Source of the DNA: CSBr16-58 sp051859825
Lineage (GTDB): Bacteria > Bacteroidota > Bacteroidia > Flavobacteriales > Schleiferiaceae
DNA length: 14,569 bases
Direction: 5' to 3'
NCBI GenBank assembly: GCA_051859825.1
Contig: JBHYFA010000068.1
Coordinates: 1-14,569, forward strand
The notes under the pieces were generated by a model. The model did no database searches and had not been told where the DNA came from. It saw only the letters and a list, made by a program, of their open reading frames with translations. Each line of letters begins with the position of its first letter. Position 1 is the stretch's first letter. A program made the position numbers and the translations under genes. This document shows, in pieces, positions 1 through 8,148 of the stretch.

Positions 1-784
1 CCACTATGCATAAAATTAATACCAACAATCCAAAGGTGGCAAAATGACGCTTGGAAATATTGCCTCGCGAAATGGCAACCTTAATCTCAGAAAGGGTGAA
101 AATAAAAAGTAAACCTAAGGTTACAAGTAAGAATACTTTATTACTGCTCAGTAAGGATTCGGGAAGTGATACGGAAAACCTGTACGTAATTAAGCCGCTA
201 AAGAGCAAGCTGAGGACTTTCCATACAGTAGCAACTAGTACGACGGTAGTAATAACCCCCACAGTTGAGACTAATATAAATCGAAAATACGAAAGGCCAT
301 AAACCATGAAAAACATCCAAGCCAACGGCAGGAATACGATGTATTGATAATGGAAACACATAAAGCCCCCAATCACCATCCCTAAATCAAAAACCCAAAA
401 TGTGGAAGTGTGGTCTTCATTTATTCTATCAAGTACGGCAACGAAAATACTTAAAAAGATAAAAGCTTGACTGATTTGTAAAAAACTGCTCGTTCCTAAG
501 AGTGTAATTCCAAACAATACACTGAAAACAGGGATGTAGTAATGCTGACCCGCAAAACCCAAATTTGTAACAACTTTATTAAGCCAAAGTCCACCTACTA
601 TCCAGAATATCATACCTAATGTTTGCCCCCAACGACCATAAACGTCGTATTCCATACCCCAAAAATGCCAACTTATCAACGAGGCTTCTGTTTGGAATGC
701 ATACCAAAAAAATAAACCTATTGTCAACATTAACAAAACAATAGGGTGTTGAATCCGAGAACCTGAAAAGAAGCTACCCAACAT
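1..784 (-). CDS. Polytopic inner-membrane protein, DUF6427-like (3' end outside window)
   Basis: The frame is open on the minus strand from an ATG at 784-782 to the left edge, giving 261 residues without a stop, so the C-terminus is missing. The protein is very hydrophobic, with about nine likely membrane segments near residues 14-30, 54-69, 83-97, 105-119, 130-146, 148-164, 167-196, 216-231 and 246-261. A central stretch at 132-165 (FDLGMVIGG, then FHYQYIVFLPLAW) resembles the pattern I recall from the flavobacterial DUF6427 family. I infer that assignment from memory, not from a search. The function of that family is unknown. It diverges from a small membrane protein gene 47 bases away, a layout that fits the usual DUF6427 neighbourhood. 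No catalytic motif is visible. It is surely coding (long open hydrophobic frame), but the family name is only moderately secure. Confidence 0.65.
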   Translation of the reverse strand, partial: MLGSFFSGSRIQHPIVLLMLTIGLFFWYAFQTEASLISWHFWGMEYDVYGRWGQTLGMIFWIVGGLWLNKVVTNLGFAGQHYYIPVFSVLFGITLLGTSSFLQISQAFIFLSIFVAVLDRINEDHTSTFWVFDLGMVIGGFMCFHYQYIVFLPLAWMFFMVYGLSYFRFILVSTVGVITTVVLVATVWKVLSLLFSGLITYRFSVSLPESLLSSNKVFLLVTLGLLFIFTLSEIKVAISRGNISKRHFATFGLLVLILCIV

Positions 785-798
785 TTGAATCTGTGGTG

Positions 799-806
799 TA
801 TTTTTG
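799..806 (+). promoter_or_regulatory. Possible Bacteroidota -7 element for the 55-residue gene
   Basis: TATTTTTG matches TAnnTTTG exactly and lies 25 bases before the ATG at 832. The nearest TTTG upstream (784-787) is only 11 bases away, instead of about 19, so the -33 half is not supported. Confidence 0.3.
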
Positions 807-831
807 TGCCGAAATTACAATACAACCTATC

Positions 832-999
832 ATGATTAACGACATTGTTTACGGGCTTGGCGATTTCTTTACTTGGACCTTCAAGATTCTTCCCACACTT
901 GGGAATCTGCCCAATATTTTAATCTCTTTGGTCATTACTGGATACTTTCTTTACTGGTTAGGCCAAATTCGCAAGCACCAGCAGGCAGGCGAAAAATAG
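832..999 (+). CDS. Small single-pass membrane protein (55 aa), possibly DUF6341-like
   Basis: The protein runs from MINDIVYGLG to RKHQQAGEK. I chose the ATG at 832 over an upstream GTG-type start at 793, because the extra 13 residues are not hydrophobic-family-like and would overlap the promoter region. Residues 3-22 form an amphipathic or hydrophobic N-terminal stretch (GLGDFFTWTFKILPTLGNLP). A clear transmembrane helix follows at about 24-42 (ILISLVITGYFLYWL), then a short basic tail. Short proteins of this plan, with an F/W-rich N-terminus and one helix, sit next to DUF6427 genes in Flavobacteriales and are named DUF6341. This one may be a divergent member. The gene is followed 28 bases later by a strong terminator, so it is probably a monocistronic unit. 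Function is unknown. Confidence 0.6.
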   Translation: MINDIVYGLGDFFTWTFKILPTLGNLPNILISLVITGYFLYWLGQIRKHQQAGEK

Positions 1000-1027
1000 A
1001 GCCTTTTTGGCTTAGAAAAAAATTAAA

Positions 1028-1055
1028 CCTCTCGTTGAAGCGAGAGGCTTTTTTG
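1028..1055. terminator. Bidirectional rho-independent terminator
   Basis: CCTCTCG (1028-1034) pairs with CGAGAGG (1041-1047) across a 6-base loop. A T-run (1049-1054) follows on the plus strand. On the minus strand the stem is followed by TTTAATTTTTTTC. It can end both the small plus-strand gene and the gatB-to-map operon arriving on the minus strand. Confidence 0.85.
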
Positions 1056-1111
1056 TTTATATGACGTGTAAAGAAATCAATCGCATTTCAATCTTTCTGC
1101 ACGAAAATAAA

Positions 1112-1927
1112 TTAATCTTCGGCCTTTCTTCCACCTATCACTGGAGAATCAGGTAGATACCCTAAAGCATCATAAATATAAGCAAAGGTTGAAAGCACTT
1201 CTGGCTTACCATCTACTACCGCTACATCATGTTCATAATGCGCGGATGGCTTTCCGTCCATCGTGAGAATATTCCATCCATCTTTGAGTTGCTTCACCCG
1301 ATGCGTTCCCATATTAATCATCGGCTCGATAGCTATTACCAAGCCTTCTTTGATTTTCTTTCCCCTTCCTCTTCGCCCGTAGTTTGGCACCTGAGGGTCT
1401 TCGTGCATACTCTTTCCTAAACCGTGGCCTACCAACTCCCTCACAACGCCGTAACCGTGCTTTTCCGCATGCTGCTGAATAACAAAACCAATATCCTCAA
1501 TGCGATTACCAGCCTTACACTGATCTATTCCAAGCTCCAAACACTCTCGAGTAACTTTAAGTAACTTCTTTACTTCAGGGTCAACTTCGCCTACCTCAAA
1601 TGTGTAAGCGTGATCGCCGTAGTATCCGTTCATATAAACCCCGCAATCAACACTGATGATATCTCCTTCCTCCAACGGCTTTTTGGTTGGAATTCCGTGT
1701 ACAACTTGCTCGTTGACCGACATGCATAGGGTGTTTGGAAAATCATACATACCTAAAAAACCGGGAATTCCACCGTGGTCGCGAATAAACGCTTCGGCTA
1801 ACTTATCGAGATGTAACGAACTCACTCCCGGTTTCAATTCCTTGGCAATCATGCCTAAGGTCTTGGAAACCAAAAGCGCGCTTTCACGCATTATCTCAAT
1901 CTCTTCTCTACTCTTGTAATGAATCAT
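1112..1927 (-). CDS. map: Methionine aminopeptidase type I
   Basis: This enzyme removes the initiator methionine from nascent proteins in the cytoplasm. The 271 residues form one peptidase M24 domain. All five metal ligands are visible: Asp94 (SVDCG), Asp105 (YGDHA), His168 (VGHGLG), Glu201 (AIEPM) and Glu232 (YEHD). Substrate-side histidines are His78 (VVHGIP) and His175 (SMHEDPQVPN). The protein is slightly longer than the 264-residue E. coli enzyme, because about 30 residues follow the last ligand, including STFAYIYDALG, a tail I associate with Bacteroidota copies. There is no N-terminal SH3-like zinc extension, which fits a short type Ia form. It is the last gene of the operon: its ATG begins one base after the stop of the HAD gene, so translational coupling is likely. 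The identification is firm. Confidence 0.97.
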   Translation of the reverse strand: MIHYKSREEIEIMRESALLVSKTLGMIAKELKPGVSSLHLDKLAEAFIRDHGGIPGFLGMYDFPNTLCMSVNEQVVHGIPTKKPLEEGDIISVDCGVYMNGYYGDHAYTFEVGEVDPEVKKLLKVTRECLELGIDQCKAGNRIEDIGFVIQQHAEKHGYGVVRELVGHGLGKSMHEDPQVPNYGRRGRGKKIKEGLVIAIEPMINMGTHRVKQLKDGWNILTMDGKPSAHYEHDVAVVDGKPEVLSTFAYIYDALGYLPDSPVIGGRKAED

Positions 1928-1928
1928 A

Positions 1929-2324
1929 CTAAAAAAGTCCGAATTTTTTCTTTTTTGGCTTTTGAAAGCTTTTCATTTCCCCACTGATGCTCTGGTATAT
2001 TGCACCCCAACCATTAAAGCCTCCAATGTTCCGATCATCAATGAAAATATCCGCCATGATTTTTCTGGAAAAACGCTTTGGGTCAAACTCTTCTTCGGGG
2101 AAACTCTTATTCACAGCGTAAAAAGTCAACCCGTTTTTCTTACAGAACTCAACAGCCTCGTCTAGTTTGCTTCCTGCACGATAGGTCCACATAATCAGTC
2201 GATGACCATCATTTTCCAACTGCTTAAATACCTCAAATGCGAAGGGCATAGGCTTTCCGATTGCCGGATATTTATCCTCGACAATAGTGCCGTCAAAGTC
2301 AACAGCAATTATCATTTTTCGCAT
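1929..2324 (-). CDS. Small HAD-superfamily hydrolase, BT0820-like
   Basis: The protein has 131 residues. HAD motif I is AVDFDGTIV, with nucleophile Asp9 and acid/base Asp11. Motif II is probably Thr47 in LIMWTYR, and the basic motif III residue is probably Lys88 (SRKIMADIF). Motif IV is FIDDRN with Asp96-Asp97. There is no cap domain insert, so this is a minimal C0-type HAD fold that would act on large or exposed substrates, probably as a phosphatase. The substrate is unknown. Proteins of this size and motif pattern are common in Bacteroidota and are represented by B. thetaiotaomicron BT0820. The C-terminus is a lysine-rich tail (KPKKKKFGLF) with no obvious counterpart in the fold. It lies 3 bases after gpmI and 1 base before map, inside the operon. 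A second Met at position 4 is an alternative start. Confidence 0.87.
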   Translation of the reverse strand: MRKMIIAVDFDGTIVEDKYPAIGKPMPFAFEVFKQLENDGHRLIMWTYRAGSKLDEAVEFCKKNGLTFYAVNKSFPEEEFDPKRFSRKIMADIFIDDRNIGGFNGWGAIYQSISGEMKSFQKPKKKKFGLF

Positions 2325-2327
2325 ATC

Positions 2328-3866
2328 TCAGACTATGTTATGGTTTTCAATGTGTTTCTCAATTAGCAATTCACCCGACATTTCTTGAGGAATAGCAATG
2401 TCTAGCAATTGAAGCACGGTAGGAGCTATATCACCAAGTTTGCCATCGCGCAACTTTGGTCTTAAGGTATTGTCAACCAAGAAAAACGGAACAGGTTGAT
2501 TGGTGTGCGCGGTGTTGGGCGAGCCATCCGCGTTTTTCATACAGTCGGCATTGCCATGATCGGCTAGAATAAGACAAGTGTAATCATTTTCTAACGCAGC
2601 TTCAACTACTTGTTTGGTACATGAATCTACCACTTCGCAGGCTTTCACCGCAGCCTCCATTACTCCGGTATGCCCCACCATATCCGGATTGGCAAAATTC
2701 AAACAAATGAAATCTGCCTCGCGGGACTCTAACTCGGGAACAATTTCACGTACAATATCCCTCGCGCTCATTTCTGGCTGTAAGTCGTAGGTAGCTACCT
2801 TGGGTGACGGACACAAAATGCGCTTCTCTCCTTCGAATGCCTGTTCTCTTCCTCCCGAAAAGAAAAAGGTTACATGCGGGTACTTCTCGGTTTCCGCTAT
2901 GCGTATTTGCTTTTTTCCGTGATTAGCCAGAACTTCTCCAAGGGTATTGCTGAGGTTGTCTTTGTCAAACATTACCCCTACATTATTAAAGGTGGGGTCG
3001 TAGTTGGTAAGGGTGAAATAATGAAGGTTGAGCTTATGCATACCGTGTTCCGGAAAATCACTCTGCGTTAAAGCAACACTGATCTGTCGTCCTCTATCGG
3101 TGCGGAAGTTGGCGTTAATGACCACATCACCTGGCTGTATGGTATCTTCACTTGTACCTAACCAATGCGCCTCTACAAATTCATCGGTGATACCGCTAGC
3201 GTAGCTCGCCTCTAGAGCTTCCGTGGCCGATTCCACCTTTGTGCCATTAGCGTGCACCAGCAAGTCGTAGGCCTTACCTACTCTTTCCCAGCGCTTATCC
3301 CTATCCATGGCGTAATAGCGCCCCACAACAGAGGTTATCTGAGCATTTTTTCCTTGAATGGCCGATTCTAGCTTTTGCACATACATTTTCCCACCCTGCG
3401 GATCGGTGTCGCGACCATCGGTAAACATGTGTAGGCAAACCTTGGCTATACCCTTTCGATGGGCGGCTTCAACCAAACCAATAATGTGGTCGATATGTGC
3501 ATGCACACCACCGTCGGAAAGAAGACCCATTATGTGCAGAGGGCGCCCGGGGTTTTCTAGGGCTTTAGTTAGTGCCTGATTGAGTGTTGGATTTTCAAAA
3601 AAGCTTTCATCCGCAATGGCGTTGGAAATTCTCACCAAATCTTGATAAACTACCCTTCCTGCGCCTAAGTTCATGTGGCCTACCTCGGAATTCCCCATCT
3701 GACCATCGGGCAATCCTACTTCCAAGCCCGAGGCGTGTAATCTGCTATTCGGGTAAGAATGATAAAGTCCATCAACAAATGGCGTGTGAGCAAGGTCAAT
3801 TGCCGAAACATCGCTGTTTTTAGCAATTCCCCATCCGTCTAAAATGATTAGTATGACTTTGCGCAT
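2328..3866 (-). CDS. gpmI: 2,3-bisphosphoglycerate-independent phosphoglycerate mutase
   Basis: This enzyme interconverts 3- and 2-phosphoglycerate in glycolysis and gluconeogenesis, using two Mn ions and a phosphoserine intermediate. The 512 residues match the usual family length. Visible motifs are LIILDGWGI (metal ligand Asp10), MGNSEVGH (nucleophile Ser60), HMFTDGRDTDP with Arg152-Asp153, GRYYAMDRD at 182-190, NFRTDRGRQ (Arg255, Arg258), Lys328 in ETEKYPHVT, NFANPDMVGHTG (Asp395, His399), ADHGNAD (Asp436, His437) and His454 in TAHTNQPVP. These form the alkaline-phosphatase-like phosphatase domain (N- and C-terminal parts) and the transferase domain between them. No key residue is missing. 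It starts 20 bases after the TlpA-like gene and is followed by the HAD gene after 3 bases. No cofactor-dependent mutase is seen in the window. Confidence 0.98.
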   Translation of the reverse strand: MRKVILIILDGWGIAKNSDVSAIDLAHTPFVDGLYHSYPNSRLHASGLEVGLPDGQMGNSEVGHMNLGAGRVVYQDLVRISNAIADESFFENPTLNQALTKALENPGRPLHIMGLLSDGGVHAHIDHIIGLVEAAHRKGIAKVCLHMFTDGRDTDPQGGKMYVQKLESAIQGKNAQITSVVGRYYAMDRDKRWERVGKAYDLLVHANGTKVESATEALEASYASGITDEFVEAHWLGTSEDTIQPGDVVINANFRTDRGRQISVALTQSDFPEHGMHKLNLHYFTLTNYDPTFNNVGVMFDKDNLSNTLGEVLANHGKKQIRIAETEKYPHVTFFFSGGREQAFEGEKRILCPSPKVATYDLQPEMSARDIVREIVPELESREADFICLNFANPDMVGHTGVMEAAVKACEVVDSCTKQVVEAALENDYTCLILADHGNADCMKNADGSPNTAHTNQPVPFFLVDNTLRPKLRDGKLGDIAPTVLQLLDIAIPQEMSGELLIEKHIENHNIV

Positions 3867-3886
3867 CGTGGGCAGTTTTTGGGCTT

Positions 3887-5095
3887 TTACAAAGCGGGTT
3901 CATTGAGAAGTTCCTCTATCTTGTTTTCGAGTTCTTGCGGACGAAGACTTCTTCCCTGAATGCGTCCCTCTTTGTCGAGAATATAGGTAAGGGGAATACC
4001 TTCAATAGCAAACTGATTGACCACGGAAGAATTCCATCCATTTACCTCACTTACGTGATATGGCCAGCTGAGTTGGTCGTCTTCTATGGCTTTAATCCAC
4101 ATATTTTTAGCATCTGCGCCTTGTTGCGGAAGACCGTCAATGGATACGCTGAAAACGGTAAATCCACGGTCTTTGAATTTGTTGTAAATACGCACCACTT
4201 CCGGATTAGCTCTTCTACAAGGGCCACACCAAGCCGCCCAGAAGTCGAGAAGCACCACTTGTCCGCGGAGGTCGCTCAACTTGTAAATTGTTCCGTCGGG
4301 TGAAGGCATTTCGATATCGGGTGCGGGTGCGCCTAGGGTAAGTTCCATGCCTCTACGTTGGCGTTCTTGCTGAATTTCCACAGCCTTATCGTATTTGCTC
4401 AGCTGTGTACGCAAGAAAGCCGTATGCCTGCTGCGCTTGTGGTTTTTTTCTAGACCTTCCACCAGTGCTTTTACCAGCTCATAGTTGTCGGCAATGCTCA
4501 AAAGCTCGCGGTTACCAGCACGTTGATAGAGCAAGAATACCGACGAAAGTTCTTGAGGATTTTCTTTTAGGAGCGTTTGTAATTGTGCTCTGTGCTGATC
4601 GATGCGTTGTTGCAATCGAAAATCGAGTTTTTGACGCAAACGCATTACCGCTTCCGGCTCAGCATCTTGCATGCGCTGCATGGCGTTATCTAAGCTGTCG
4701 TACAAGGCGTAGGTTTCTACACTGAGCCTATTGATTTCTGTTAAAAGCTCATTTCCCGAGCTACCGCTGAGTTCGTAAACACTAAGCGGATTAGAGGCGT
4801 CAGCTTTTACCTTAATTAAGTCGCCGGGTTCTACAACTACGGGAACGCGCAGGCCACTGATGAATACCAAAAGCACAAACTCTCCGGCTTCTACCTTTAC
4901 CTTATGGCGAAAATGCCCATCAAAAAAGTCCACCGTGTCGGAATGAATGATGCCGTTGGTGTCGAGCAGGGAAATGATTACGTTATCGGCACCTTCAATT
5001 TCACCGGTGATAATCACTTGATCGTTTGGCCCGAACATGTCGCAAGCACTGAGAAAAATCAAGCTAAGAGATAAACTTAAAACGAGTGAACGCAT
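3887..5095 (-). CDS. TlpA-like thioredoxin-fold lipoprotein with N-terminal DUF4369-like domain
   Basis: The 402-residue protein starts with a lipoprotein signal (MRSLVLSLSLSLIFLSAC), so Cys18 should be lipidated and the protein anchored in the envelope. Residues about 26-105 have the beta-rich pattern of DUF4369 (ITGEIEGADN, then VDFFDGHF, then VVVEPGDLI). Residues 115-250 form a charged, Q/E/R-rich helical linker. Residues 255-395 are an AhpC/TSA-TlpA thioredoxin fold with redox motif WCGPC (Cys290, Cys293) and cis-proline Pro368 in GIPLTY. It is therefore a likely periplasm-facing thiol-disulfide reductant, such as one serving cytochrome c maturation or repair of exported proteins, but the partner cannot be told. 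The gene follows gatB by 5 bases and precedes gpmI by 20 bases, an odd envelope gene within a cytoplasmic housekeeping operon. The DUF4369 label comes from pattern recall. Confidence 0.9.
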   Translation of the reverse strand: MRSLVLSLSLSLIFLSACDMFGPNDQVIITGEIEGADNVIISLLDTNGIIHSDTVDFFDGHFRHKVKVEAGEFVLLVFISGLRVPVVVEPGDLIKVKADASNPLSVYELSGSSGNELLTEINRLSVETYALYDSLDNAMQRMQDAEPEAVMRLRQKLDFRLQQRIDQHRAQLQTLLKENPQELSSVFLLYQRAGNRELLSIADNYELVKALVEGLEKNHKRSRHTAFLRTQLSKYDKAVEIQQERQRRGMELTLGAPAPDIEMPSPDGTIYKLSDLRGQVVLLDFWAAWCGPCRRANPEVVRIYNKFKDRGFTVFSVSIDGLPQQGADAKNMWIKAIEDDQLSWPYHVSEVNGWNSSVVNQFAIEGIPLTYILDKEGRIQGRSLRPQELENKIEELLNEPAL

Positions 5096-5100
5096 AGTGT

Positions 5101-6555
5101 TTATTGATTTAAAAGTCTGTTGAGAATTTCGGTTGTTTTTCTTGGGTCGGCTTTTCCTTTGGAGGCTTTCATAACCTCTCCCATAAATAAACCCATCAAG
5201 CCTTTTTTACCACTTTTGTACTCTTCCACTTTTTCCGGGAACTTTTCCAAAGCCGTTTTTGCCCACTCTTCCAATTGACTTTCGTCGCCGAGTTGCAGCC
5301 AGCCTTTTTCTACGGCTAAGGTTTCGGGTTCGGTTTCGGGAGCAATAATTAATTCGGGGAAAAGTTTTTGATTGGCAATGGTGTGGGAGATTTTTCCCGC
5401 TTCAATCATTTGCAAAACTTTCCCAACTTTTTCCGGAGAAATGGGGAAGTTTTCAATTTCCATGGCTTGTTCATTGAGCCAAGCTTTTAGGTAGCCTAAG
5501 ATGAAGTTTGCCGCTGCTTTTGCATTGGGAGAATGCGCACAGAGTTCGTCAAAGTAGTCGGCGGTAGATTTGCTTTCGGTGAGAATGCGTGCGTCGTATT
5601 CACTCAGTTCGAGTTTGCTCGTGTATCGCTCAAGTCGGGCGGCGGGCAATTCGGGTAATACGGCTTTTATTTTTTCAATATCTTCTTTTTCAACCATTAC
5701 CGGAGGAAGGTCGGGTTCGGGAAAATAGCGATACTCTTGGGCATCTTCCTTGTCGCGAAGTACGAAAGTAATGCCTTTCACCGGGTCGAAGCTGCGTGTT
5801 TGTTGTACCACTTTTTCACCACTTTCGTAGGCGTCAAACTGACGTTGGATTTCAAAGTCGATGGCCTTTTGCACGTGGCGGAAGGAGTTGAGGTTTTTTA
5901 CTTCTACCTTGGTGCCAAACTCCTTCTGACCCCACGGACGAATGGATACGTTTACGTCGCAGCGCAGACTCCCTTCTTCCATGTTTCCGTCGGAAATGTC
6001 GAGATAACGCACGAGTTTGCGCATTTCAAAAAGATAGTTGTAGGCCTCTTGCCCGTCGCGGAAATCTGCTTCAGAAACAATTTCTAGCAATGGAGTACCT
6101 GCACGGTTTAGGTCGATCAAACTGAAATCTGGATCCAGATCGTGGATACTTTTCCCACTATCTTCCTCCATGTGAATGCGCGTTAGTCGGATTACTTTTT
6201 CCTTGTTTTCCGCATCGCGAATTATCACTTGGCCTCCGGTGCAAATGGGGGTTTTGTCTTGCGTGATTTGGTAGCCTTTTGGCAAATCGGCGTAGAAGTA
6301 GTTCTTTCTTGCAAATTGGTTTTCTCTGCGAATATCGCATCCACAAGCTAGTCCTAGTTTGATAGCCGCATCGATGGTTGCCGTATTCATAAAGGGTAGA
6401 GTGCCGGGATGCCCGAGGGAAACCGGACTCACATGGGTATTGGGTTTTCCGCCAAAAGCAACCTTGTCTGATGAGTACGCTTTGGTGGCGGTTTTGAGCT
6501 GTACGTGAATTTCCAGACCGATGATGGCCTCGTATTTTTCCTTAATGGATAGCAT
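5101..6555 (-). CDS. gatB: Asp-tRNA(Asn)/Glu-tRNA(Gln) amidotransferase subunit B
   Basis: This is the tRNA-binding and kinase subunit of the GatCAB complex, which converts mischarged Glu-tRNA(Gln) or Asp-tRNA(Asn) to the amidated forms. The 484 residues are full length. The N-terminal cradle domain shows YEAIIGLEIHVQL (8-20), the block DLNRAGTPLLEIVSEAD (148-164), EEGSLRCDVNVSIRP (193-207), VEVKNLNSF (218-225) and EYRYFPEPDLPP (274-285). The C-terminal YqeY-like tRNA-binding tail ends with KKGLMGLFMGEVMKASKGKADP (about 450-471). No gatA or gatC is present here, so the complex is encoded at separate loci. It is the first gene of the five-gene minus-strand operon and overlaps nothing upstream. 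A possible promoter element lies 16 bases before its ATG. Confidence 0.98.
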   Translation of the reverse strand: MLSIKEKYEAIIGLEIHVQLKTATKAYSSDKVAFGGKPNTHVSPVSLGHPGTLPFMNTATIDAAIKLGLACGCDIRRENQFARKNYFYADLPKGYQITQDKTPICTGGQVIIRDAENKEKVIRLTRIHMEEDSGKSIHDLDPDFSLIDLNRAGTPLLEIVSEADFRDGQEAYNYLFEMRKLVRYLDISDGNMEEGSLRCDVNVSIRPWGQKEFGTKVEVKNLNSFRHVQKAIDFEIQRQFDAYESGEKVVQQTRSFDPVKGITFVLRDKEDAQEYRYFPEPDLPPVMVEKEDIEKIKAVLPELPAARLERYTSKLELSEYDARILTESKSTADYFDELCAHSPNAKAAANFILGYLKAWLNEQAMEIENFPISPEKVGKVLQMIEAGKISHTIANQKLFPELIIAPETEPETLAVEKGWLQLGDESQLEEWAKTALEKFPEKVEEYKSGKKGLMGLFMGEVMKASKGKADPRKTTEILNRLLNQ

Positions 6556-6571
6556 ATTCCTAATTTGCGTG

Positions 6572-6579
6572 CAAAGAAA
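6572..6579 (-). promoter_or_regulatory. Possible -7 element of the gatB operon
   Basis: Read on the minus strand this is TTTCTTTG followed by CACG, 7 of 8 to TAnnTTTG and resembling the TATCTTTGCA type seen in Bacteroidota. It would give a very short leader of about 10 bases. No TTTG is seen at the -33 spacing. Confidence 0.35.
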
Positions 6580-6761
6580 CGAAATATCGCGCTACTTTTT
6601 GATACATGCTGCTAGTTTTATACATATTAATACTGCCGTGTTTTAAAAGTTCAAATACAGACGTCGTCAATTGCTGTGTGACTAAAGTCATAGTCTAAAC
6701 ATTTGTTTTCTTATAATTTAGCCCATTGAGAAAATGAAGTCAACCAAAAAACCAAGTTAAT

Positions 6762-8027
6762 ATGTCACATCATAGCATTACCATCATTGGAGCCGGAACT
6801 GCGGGAATTACCGTAGCCGCGCAATTGCTTAGAAAAAACAGCAATCTAGATATTGCCATTATTGATCCCTCTAAAGACCACTGGTATCAGCCAGCTTGGA
6901 CCTTGGTTGGTGCCGATACTTTTGAGATGAGTGATACTCGCCGCGATCAAAAAGACCTTATTCCAGAAGGTGCCAAATGGATTCAGCAGCGCGTGAGTAA
7001 GCTCATGCCTCAAGATAATGCGGTGCTTTTAGACAATGGCGATACCATTACTTATGATGCGCTCGTGGTAGCTCCTGGTGTGGAAATGCACCTTGATGGA
7101 ATTGAAGGTTTACGTGAGGCAATGGGTAAAGGAGGTGTGTGCTCCAATTACATTGACCCCGAATACACAAAAAAGGTTCTCAAAGAATTTAAGGGTGGAA
7201 ATGCGGTGTTTACACAGGCCGCAACGCCCATTAAGTGTGGAGGTGCGCCGCAAAAAATCATGTATTTAGCTGCTGAGTTATTTAGAAAAACGAAAGTTTT
7301 CAACGATACCAATATCATTTTTGCCACCCCGGGTTCGGTGGTTTTTGGAGTAAAAGATTTTCTCCCAGCACTAATGAATGTTATCAATCGTCATAGCATC
7401 ACGGTGAAATTTTTCCATAATATCACCAAGATTGATCCGGTAGAGAAGAAGGTGTATTTCAAAATCACCACCAACGATGAGAGTAATTGTATCGCGATTA
7501 ATGAAAAACAAAGCATTGGTGAGGAAATACTCGGCGATGCAACCATTGTTATGAAATACGATATGCTCCACCTGGCACCGCCACAGCGTGCACCCCAATT
7601 TGTGCGAGAATCAGCTATTGCTCATAAAGAAGGACCAAATACAGGTTGGGCAAATGTCAACATTCACAGCATGCAAAACCCCGATTTTCCCAACGTATTT
7701 GCCCTTGGAGATGTAGCCGCACTTCCTACCGCAAAAACTGGAGCTGCGGTACGCAAGCAAGCCCCCGTAGTGGTAGATAATATTTTGAGTATTTTGGAAG
7801 GCAAGCAAGCCACCAATGAAGATTACAATGGATACTCTTCTTGCCCATTGGTTACGGGTTACGGGAAAATGGTTTTAGCCGAATTTGGTTATGGCAACAA
7901 GCGCATGAGCGACCCGCTTATCTCCACTTTTGTAGATACAACCAAGGAAAAGTACAGCATGTGGCTCTTGAAGAAATTCGCGTTGCCATTCATGTATTGG
8001 AAATTAATGCTTAAGGGCAAGGCGTAG
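6762..8027 (+). CDS. sqr: Sulfide:quinone oxidoreductase, type II (SQOR-like)
   Basis: This FAD enzyme oxidises sulfide and passes electrons to the quinone pool at the membrane surface. The 421 residues begin with the FAD-binding motif ITIIGAGTAGITVA (G10, G13, G15). A second dinucleotide fold lies around 180-200 (NIIFATPGSVVFGV), and the FAD-closing motif is NVFALGDVAALPTAKTG (311-327). The two redox cysteines expected in type II enzymes are Cys159 (TPIKCGGAPQK) and Cys361 (SSCPLVTGYG). Another cysteine, Cys127 (GGVCSNY), sits near the place of the third cysteine of other types. The C-terminus (FALPFMYWKLMLKGKA) is a hydrophobic amphipathic membrane anchor. The stop codon and last two codons are part of the first unit of the downstream tandem repeat. 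No persulfide dioxygenase or rhodanese lies beside it. The role (sulfide detoxification or energy gain) is inferred from the family. A flavocytochrome c subunit is unlikely, as no signal peptide is present. Confidence 0.92.
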   Translation: MSHHSITIIGAGTAGITVAAQLLRKNSNLDIAIIDPSKDHWYQPAWTLVGADTFEMSDTRRDQKDLIPEGAKWIQQRVSKLMPQDNAVLLDNGDTITYDALVVAPGVEMHLDGIEGLREAMGKGGVCSNYIDPEYTKKVLKEFKGGNAVFTQAATPIKCGGAPQKIMYLAAELFRKTKVFNDTNIIFATPGSVVFGVKDFLPALMNVINRHSITVKFFHNITKIDPVEKKVYFKITTNDESNCIAINEKQSIGEEILGDATIVMKYDMLHLAPPQRAPQFVRESAIAHKEGPNTGWANVNIHSMQNPDFPNVFALGDVAALPTAKTGAAVRKQAPVVVDNILSILEGKQATNEDYNGYSSCPLVTGYGKMVLAEFGYGNKRMSDPLISTFVDTTKEKYSMWLLKKFALPFMYWKLMLKGKA

Positions 8028-8148
8028 TAGGGGTAAGCACAAGGCGTAGTGTAGTAGGGGTAAGCACAAGGTGTAGTGTAGTAGGGGTAAGCACAAGGCG
8101 TAGTGTAGTAGGGGTAAGCACAAGGCGTAGTGTAGTAGGGGTAAGCAC
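8019..8148 (+). repeat. 27-bp tandem repeat array, one short plus four full units
   Basis: Full units lie at 8041-8067, 8068-8094, 8095-8121 and 8122-8148. Each starts AAGGCG (AAGGTG in the second full unit) and ends GTAGTAGGGGTAAGCAC. The first copy, 8019-8040, is 22 bases and lacks five bases (TGTAG). It covers the last codons and stop of the sulfide:quinone oxidoreductase. The units are otherwise identical, which points to recent expansion or active homogenisation. Confidence 0.97.

Noticed and set aside
793..831. Upstream start for the small membrane protein
   Set aside because: It would cover the candidate -7 element. The ATG at 832 gives a typical short membrane protein start.
6702..6721. 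Promoter for the sulfide:quinone oxidoreductase (TTTG, TATAAT, TAATTTAG)
   Set aside because: TTTG is only 8 bases from TAATTTAG, and no -35 box fits TATAAT at 6712-6717, so neither promoter type is supported.
8019..8148. CRISPR array
   Set aside because: The units are contiguous with no unique spacers and no cas genes are near.
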